Below, in pieces: positions 61,001 through 64,000 of a stretch of DNA of 64,000 nucleotides; position 1 is the first letter of the stretch, and every line of letters starts with the position of its first letter. The stretch comes from Crocodylus rhombifer. Taxonomy: Eukaryota > Chordata > Crocodylia > Crocodylidae. Below the pieces are notes generated by a model, which did no database searches, was not told the origin of the DNA, and saw nothing but the letters and a program-made list of their open reading frames with translations. The stretch is from positions 186,001-250,000 of the forward strand of contig JAVSML010020761.1 of the NCBI GenBank assembly GCA_038503035.1. The letters run 5' to 3'. The position numbers and the translations under genes are program-made.

Positions 61001-61561
61001 AAAAAGGTTTAAATAGCCATGGGTAAATTTGGGCTGGAAATCAAAACAAGGTTCCTAATCTAATGTCAGAGCAGTGAGGTTGTGGAACAACCTCTCAAAT
61101 GCAGCAGACAGAGGAAAACTCAACTGGTTTAAGGATGGAGTTTGATGTATTTATGTATGAATGCAATTATGTGACATGGTTCCCCAAAACAATGGAGACT
61201 GGACTTGATGATTGACACAGCCCTTTCCAATACGTGTCTTCCTGTTATATTTTCTGTATCACCGATACCAGGGGAAGCTCAAAGTTGAGAGACTTTAGAG
61301 TGAGGCACCGATTTTCTAATGGATCTTTTAGCATACTTCTCTAATGACAATAAAAAGAAGATTTCCCATTGGAATGACATTCTCCCCCCGCCCCTGAAAA
61401 CCCAGAAACTCCAATTTCACAAACTACAGGAAAAGATTTGTGTAACGGCAGATATAATGCTCACAAGCAAACATTCACAATCACTTTTTGTACCTGCAAG
61501 ATCTTCCTTGGAGGAGACCAGACGAGGAGAACTGTTTCCTGGCTCAATTCTTAAGGATAAT
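25041..61561 (-). CDS. RALGPS1: RALGPS1, 3' part of gene: Ral GEF with PH domain (10 coding exons)
   Basis: The family protein activates RalA/RalB by GDP-GTP exchange. It has an N-terminal RasGEF (CDC25) domain, a PxxP motif that binds SH3 adaptors such as Grb2, Nck and PLC-gamma, and a C-terminal PH domain that tethers it to membrane phosphoinositides. Ten exons here (listed singly) total 907 coding bases. They encode the end of the post-catalytic linker, the PxxP motif, a serine-rich spacer, the whole PH domain and the stop. All introns are GT-AG and all ten junction phases agree. Key blocks are [61 protein letters not shown] and the VPANLMSFE end. RALGPS1 is preferred over RALGPS2 because of NNMMCQ, the [11 protein letters not shown] exon and KSTPGKKVS. 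RasGEF exons are missing because they lie right of the window. No frameshift or premature stop was seen. Confidence 0.96.
25615..25706 (-). CDS. RALGPS1: RALGPS1 coding exon, PH domain C-terminal helix
   Basis: The exon is 92 nt, with 2 nt, 30 codons, ending at phase 0. It encodes [18 protein letters not shown] and [12 protein letters not shown]. The Trp of ILWHKHL is the invariant PH-domain helix Trp. The acceptor follows TTTCTTTAATTTTGTAG (25707-25708); the donor is GTAAAG (25614-25609). Confidence 0.97.
26771..26876 (-). CDS. RALGPS1: RALGPS1 coding exon, PH domain middle
   Basis: The exon is 106 nt, with 35 codons and 1 nt. It encodes [19 protein letters not shown] and [16 protein letters not shown]. 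The acceptor follows TTTGTCTGCCTCTTCCAG (26877-26878); the donor is GTAGTG (26770-26765), non-consensus after GT but with AAAG before it. The residual G is completed to Gly by the next exon. Confidence 0.97.
27032..27124 (-). CDS. RALGPS1: RALGPS1 coding exon, PH domain core
   Basis: The exon is 93 nt, exactly 31 codons, phase 0 to 0. It encodes [19 protein letters not shown] and then [12 protein letters not shown], the WxxxYWVxL second and third strands of the PH domain. The acceptor follows CCTCCTTCCTTATTCAG (27125-27126); the donor is GTAAGT (27031-27026). Confidence 0.97.
28077..28182 (-). CDS. RALGPS1: RALGPS1 coding exon, start of PH domain
   Basis: The exon is 106 nt, with 1 nt and 35 codons, and ends at phase 0. 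It encodes [17 protein letters not shown] and then [18 protein letters not shown], the beginning of the PH domain (first beta strand and basic phosphoinositide-binding loop). The acceptor follows CATGTGTGTCTCAG (28183-28184); the donor is perfect, GTAAGT (28076-28071). A competing open frame over the same bases is a shadow. Confidence 0.96.
30975..31055 (-). CDS. RALGPS1: RALGPS1 alternative cassette exon
   Basis: The exon is 81 nt (27 codons' worth), with 1 nt, 26 codons and 2 nt, so including or skipping it keeps frame. It encodes [20 protein letters not shown] followed by SRSCVY, rich in Arg and Ser. It has much more CpG than its surroundings. The acceptor follows TTTGAATTTCCGCGCAG (31056-31057), which has a poor pyrimidine tract; the donor is GTACAG at 30974-30969. 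Both sites are weak, as expected for regulated inclusion. Confidence 0.92.
34350..34460 (-). mobile_element. Degraded CR1 3'-end fragment
   Basis: GACCAGGAAGGGACTATGATGAACATCTGG followed by CTGGCCTGACACAGACCAAGG and ACTTCACCACTTGATTC resembles the reverse-oriented 3' end of an old amniote CR1 family ('agaagggaccattatgatcatctagtctgacc...'). The match was made by eye and is old and partial. Confidence 0.4.
35413..35464 (-). CDS. RALGPS1: RALGPS1 coding exon (serine/glutamate-rich spacer)
   Basis: This is a 52-nt micro-exon with 2 nt, 16 codons ([16 protein letters not shown]) and 2 nt (AG). The acceptor follows CCTTTTCTAG at 35465-35466; the donor is GTGAGT at 35412-35407. The trailing AG can be completed either by the cassette exon at 31055 (AGG, Arg) or by the exon at 28182 (AGC, Ser). 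Confidence 0.95.
36700..37950 (+). mobile_element. Old CR1 3' end split by a younger CR1
   Basis: The two halves, 36700-36796 (TTTTTAAGAGAAGGTTAGACAAGG ... GGTTGCATTAGAT) and 37906-37950 (GATGACCTCTTGGCATTCC ... TGTGATTCTAAGG), join into a standard old CR1 3' terminus reading '...ttagatgacctcttgg...ccttccagcc...'. The middle is occupied by the minus-oriented subfamily B copy at 36797-37905. Confidence 0.72.
36797..37905 (-). mobile_element. CR1 LINE, subfamily B, 5'-truncated, nested
   Basis: The 3' tail is at the left (TTTCATTGTTTCTAGGGTCGG). On the minus strand it covers from the RT segment [10 protein letters not shown] through [19 protein letters not shown] and an unaltered FADDTKMW catalytic box to the ORF2 C-terminus ([13 protein letters not shown] near 36881). 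A frameshift near 37230 splits the last part, and the endonuclease and RT fingers are absent. The 5' truncation point lies next to codons for the HPVLIKKL region. It sits inside an older CR1 fragment. Confidence 0.9.
38764..38915 (-). CDS. RALGPS1: RALGPS1 coding exon ([16 protein letters not shown] block)
   Basis: The exon is 152 nt, with 1 nt, 50 codons and 1 nt. Its first base completes the Asn codon begun by the PxxP exon (AA+T), giving NNMMCQ. It then encodes [20 protein letters not shown], a conserved RALGPS block, and ends at TNGVSI plus G. The acceptor follows TTTCTCTTCCAATTTTCCAG; the donor GTAAGA is near-consensus. The internal ATG pair at the exon start should not be taken as an initiation site. 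Confidence 0.96.
38916..39902 (-). other. RALGPS1: RALGPS1 intron with possible SINE remnant
   Basis: A 987-base intron. At about 39222-39330, GTGTGATCTAGTGGTTACAGGCA resembles the A-box region of a MIR-type tRNA-derived SINE in plus orientation; the rest shows nothing recognisable. Confidence 0.6.
39222..39330 (+). repeat. Possible MIR-like SINE fragment
   Basis: GATCTAGTGGTTACAGGCA followed by GGAGACAAAGTGATCCTGAGC resembles the tRNA-derived head of a MIR/core-SINE. It is degraded and was judged by eye only. Confidence 0.35.
39903..40029 (-). CDS. RALGPS1: RALGPS1 coding exon carrying the PxxP motif
   Basis: The exon is 127 nt, with 2 nt, 41 codons and 2 nt. It encodes [20 protein letters not shown] followed by [20 protein letters not shown] is the SH3-binding PxxP motif, and RKSHSLG resembles a basophilic-kinase or 14-3-3 site. 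The acceptor follows CTCTGTTTTTAG (40030-40031); the donor is GTGGGT at 39902-39897. The first codon is completed by the G from the exon at 61494, across a 21.5-kb intron. Confidence 0.96.
41285..41640. repeat. GC-rich repeat-like block
   Basis: It starts near CATACCTAGGGGTGGGCAAG and continues with CACCAGCCCCGGGCACTGAC and CTTAGGAGGGGCACC, then runs into CTGCTG/CAGGAG-rich sequence. Composition differs sharply from the surrounding intron, and the overlapping frames have no domain. It looks like an unclassified dispersed element, but I cannot name a family. Confidence 0.3.
43640..44355 (+). mobile_element. Older CR1 LINE 3' fragment
   Basis: Recognisable CR1 ORF2 C-terminal DNA: GAAAAGGACCTGGGGTTACAGG, GACAATAAGCTGAATACGAGCC, AAGGCTAATGGCATCTGGGC, GTTGGAGAGAGTCCAGCAGAG, GAGAGGTGGTGCACTC, closing with TTCTAAGATTCTACGAA. 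It carries many substitutions, small deletions and stops, and is clearly older than subfamilies A and B. The left edge is approximate. Confidence 0.85.
46659..46890 (+). repeat. Possible old hAT-type remnant
   Basis: CGGTGCTTCTCAACCATTTCAGAC followed by AGTACCTCTTGCTAGACTCAAGGCACCTC recalls hAT elements whose ends read 'cagcggttctcaacc' and include 'ggcaccc' blocks. The partner end was not identified. Confidence 0.35.
49325..49346 (+). repeat. A22 homopolymer
   Basis: Twenty-two consecutive A on the plus strand, followed by AG-rich sequence. No retrocopy was recognised upstream of it. Confidence 0.8.
50592..50991. other. Assembly gap (400 N)
   Basis: Exactly 400 undetermined bases, flanked on both sides by G-runs (GGGGGGG left, GGGGGGG right). 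Any translation through this region is meaningless. Confidence 0.99.
54109..55628 (-). mobile_element. CR1 LINE, subfamily B, 5'-truncated, longest RT in the window
   Basis: The 3' tail is at the left (CATCGTTTCATAGTCTGTAGGG). On the minus strand it runs from [20 protein letters not shown] (about 55625) through the [71 protein letters not shown], and then FAHDTKMW at about 54984-54992, where the first catalytic Asp is replaced by His. It ends at [13 protein letters not shown]. Frame breaks near 55180 and 55199 are single-base losses relative to the copy at 36797-37905. The copy is dead both by frameshift and by the catalytic change. Confidence 0.93.
56045..56085 (-). mobile_element. Short CR1 3'-end scrap
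   Basis: TTCATTCATAGATTGCAAGGCTGGAAGGGACCTT is the reverse-oriented extreme 3' end of a CR1. The similarity stops after about 40 bases. Confidence 0.55.
61035..61250 (+). mobile_element. Old CR1 3' fragment
   Basis: GTTGTGGAACAACCTCTC, AACTCAACTGGTTTAAGGATGGAG and GAGACTGGACTTGATGAT correspond to the NQL..., LVxxFKxxLD and 'ggactagatgat' landmarks of the CR1 3' end, with heavy divergence. It lies only 240 bases from the RALGPS1 exon at 61494. Confidence 0.55.
61494..61561 (-). CDS. RALGPS1: RALGPS1 coding exon (linker after RasGEF domain)
   Basis: The exon is 68 nt: 1 nt completing a Lys codon, 22 codons ([20 protein letters not shown] then LA), and 1 nt. The acceptor follows CTCTTTTCCAG at 61562-61563; the donor is GTACAA at 61493-61488, weak at +5. 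This is the most upstream exon visible. The preceding exon, expected to encode the IEELQKFVEDDNY-type end of the catalytic region, was not found before 64000. Confidence 0.94.
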
Positions 61562-64000
61562 CTGGAAAAGAGTTTTAGACACATCAGTAGTGAAGGGGCT
61601 CACTGAAGGCAGAGGGGCAAACAGATGTTTTTTCTGTTTGTTTAAAAATTTATTTTTCAATGTTAGACTCAATTTTATAGTCTCACAAAGACTATGACTA
61701 CCCAGATTACATGCTTGAACAAATAAATGCTAGCAATGAGTACAAAGTGAATGCAATAAGCAATCTTGTCTTCTACATATCTAAATACAAAAGGAGACCA
61801 TCCTTGCCAGGCTTCCAGACTGTGTGTTACTTTCTGAAAAGTAGGCAATAATGGTATGAAACATAACAGGCCAACAGAAATTACTTGTCACTGAAAAGCA
61901 AAAATTCTAATCTGGTCTGAATAGTTATTTATTTAGAAGTATAACAGAACAATTGCCAGGTTCCTAAAGTAAAATCACTGATCTTTAAATCCAAGAGAGA
62001 AACTAATAGCAATGTTTATAAGAAAGAAAGAGAGAGAGAAAGACACAAAACAACCCCTCGCTGCCCCTCCAAGAAACCCTAATTGAAGGTAAAATTCACT
62101 AGAAAACATAAAAAACTGAAAGTTAGGAAATGTAGACTGCATCCTAACGACTCAGTGAGAGCAGAGCTCAGTATGTGATCCTGTAGTAATGTGCAGTGAG
62201 AAATACGTATTTTACAAAAAATGACATAACCCCGCCTGTCAAGACTTTACGCTGTACTTACTGCTCCCACATACCCAAGCATCCCCGACATACCTCTCTG
62301 TCATTTGCTGCATCTCCCTCCTGCCGCCCACTGTTCTCCCGCATATTCTTAACTTGGCATCCTCTGCTTTGAACGAGTATTTTTTAGAAGAAAATTCATA
62401 CCGGACTAATTTAGAGCATCTTGTTTTGAAACGCGTGGAGGGCATAAAACTGCTAGACATGCAGTAATTAAGAGCACAAGTGATTTCATACTTAATAGTT
62501 TTGCAAAATCTTTGAGATTAACATTAGAAACCCAAATTTACTGGCCTTATAAAACTCAAGCCCTTGACTTTGTTCTCCTCTTGGCACCTGGCAAGAGGCA
62601 TATGTACTGCATAGCTCTCCTCTCACGGAAAAACAGAGTACATTCACCTTCCCATTCTTCACTTAGCCAGGTAGAAATGCTGTTGCCTTTGTTGCACTGA
62701 TTCGTTCTATGAGATACTGAGCTTTATACTAATTTATTTAGATATCTATATTGACCAATTATAAAATGGAAAAATATTGGCCTGATTCCTCCAGGCCCAC
62801 AATATCTTTATTCTTCAGCAAACACAAATCTTTGTTCAGTCAAAATGCTCAGCAGCATATCCTTAATATAATGAAAATGTGCTGTAGTCTGGTCCATTTC
62901 CCAGAATCCTCATATTTAATCCAAAAACATGTATTCATCACTTCTCTGGTCTGTGCATTCCTGCTCCCTTGGATTAGCCTGCCTGACATCCGGTTTTGCA
63001 AAAGTGAGGAGAAACTCTGTGGTCCCCTGCAAAAGTAATGGGAGTTATTTTAACCACAGTAAAGAAAGAAATGGGGTGCTGCACGTACCAGGGAAAGCAA
63101 GGAAGGAAATTTATGGGGTGCATTGTCATAAAGAGAGTGAGGATTCAGAGGCCTTGTGTGGAGAAGAGTGCAATCCCTGCAATTTAGCCTCCCTGCTCCC
63201 ATGACAGACACGGCTGGCATGGACCTCTATAGGGCTGAAGGCTCCATGGCAGGCCCTCAGTACCCTCAATAGCTGCCCCCACCGCAGCGCCCTCTCCGTA
63301 GAGCCGGGAGCCTACTGTGCTCTTTCTCATTTGCTGTATGCCTGATGTGCAACTCAAAATACTGAAACAGCAGCACTGAGAAGCAAGACCACCACAGACA
63401 GAAAGATTTCATGCTTCTTCAGTCTTGTGACTGCAAAAGATTTAAATTTATGCACTGTTTTTTCCAGAGAGGTATTTCAGTCCTCACAAACAGTAACACT
63501 TTCCTTAATTCTTCACTGTCTGTGAAATCAGTGAGGTACAGGAGGAAGGGCTGCCACACCAGCTCCTCCAGACTAAAGTGGTGTCATATCAAATCCTGAT
63601 TAGACTAAAGCAAAGTAGCAGTTTCACCACCTCTTAGTCTAGGTAGCAAACATGCTAATGAACTTGAAAACACAAGCAACAGCTGTACTGACCCCACCAT
63701 ACAGCAACCAGTACTGGCAACATGTTCCTTTACAGGTGTCACTGGTCTGTAGAGTTAAACCACCGCTTCTCTCAAATCGAGAGGTCAGCGATAAAGAGAA
63801 CAGAGTGCAAACATCCAAATCTCAGTGGTTTAAGAAACTGAGGTGGTACATTAAACATTTAAAGACTCTGATGCTGGCAACTGTTTTGATTGAGAATTTA
63901 CTCTGTTATGTGAGATGAAAGTAAAACAAACACAACAAACAAACATCTGAAACTTTACAAAGGATTGTATGTCCTTTTGTTATCCTTGTGAATCTTCAAA
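61562..64000 (-). other. RALGPS1: RALGPS1 intron, right edge of window
   Basis: Intron sequence upstream of the exon at 61494-61561. A GA-rich microsatellite lies at about 62020-62042, and an open segment at 62294-62452 with splice-like edges is discussed as a finding. The next upstream RALGPS1 exon (end of the RasGEF region) was looked for and not seen. Confidence 0.65.

Larger units (their letters stand above)
40030..61493 (-). other. RALGPS1: Large RALGPS1 intron (21.5 kb)
   Basis: No coding exon was found on either strand. Contents are a GC-rich repeat-like block at 41285-41640, CR1 copies at 43640-44355, 54109-55628 and 56045-56085, a possible hAT remnant at 46659-46890 with a MIR-like snippet near 46913, a 22-base A-tract at 49325-49346, a 400-N gap at 50592-50991 and an old CR1 at 61035-61250. 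The rest is AT-rich unique sequence. Confidence 0.75.

Noticed and set aside
1..64000. CRISPR arrays, tRNA or rRNA genes, prokaryotic operons
   Set aside because: No regularly spaced repeats, cloverleaf genes or rRNA motifs were seen; the sequence is vertebrate.

Overview
The window is a stretch of vertebrate nuclear genome, most likely from a non-mammalian amniote. A crocodilian fits best, and a turtle or bird is possible. The reasons are: GT-AG introns with short exons and multi-kilobase introns, no L1 or Alu-type repeats, and many CR1 LINE copies of at least three ages, the youngest ending in TATGAAA-type 3' tails. Nothing prokaryotic or viral was seen. The species is an inference from repeat style, not from a marker gene.

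Two genes are supported, both on the minus strand. (1) At 2033-3385 there is an intact intronless coding region of 450 codons for a glycosyltransferase family 92 (DUF23) type II membrane protein, with a 5' UTR splice acceptor at 3441-3442. (2) From 61561 down to 25041 lie ten coding exons forming the 3' part of RALGPS1, a Ral guanine-nucleotide exchange factor. Most exons are too short to stand out as ORFs. They were found by reading protein similarity and splice sites together, and every exon-exon phase agrees. They encode the linker with its proline-rich SH3-binding motif, the serine-rich spacer, and the complete C-terminal PH domain ending in [13 protein letters not shown]. The catalytic RasGEF exons lie beyond the right edge.

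Layout: 1-1850 is a non-coding flank; 1850-3440 is the GT92 gene; 3441-20430 is intergenic and holds CR1 copies (5240-5857, 10986-12909, 14399-14545, 15205-16213, 19753-20430) and a small hAT-like element (6234-6402). At 20708-21348 there is a curious minus-strand block with a strong splice acceptor, a poly(A) signal and an A-tract. Region 21349-25040 is RALGPS1 3' UTR and downstream sequence. From 25041 to the right edge everything is RALGPS1 exons and introns, with further CR1 copies in the introns (34350-34460, 36700-37950 nested, 43640-44355, 54109-55628, 56045-56085, 61035-61250) and a 400-N assembly gap at 50592-50991.

The most interesting observations are the 81-nt phase-symmetric cassette exon of RALGPS1, a candidate extra exon at 62294-62452 with compatible phase, the terminal-exon or retrocopy-like block at 20708-21348, an overlapping upstream ORF at the GT92 start, and a CR1 copy that keeps the end of an esterase-like ORF1 but has an internal deletion and no 3' end. 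No convincing previously undescribed system was found.
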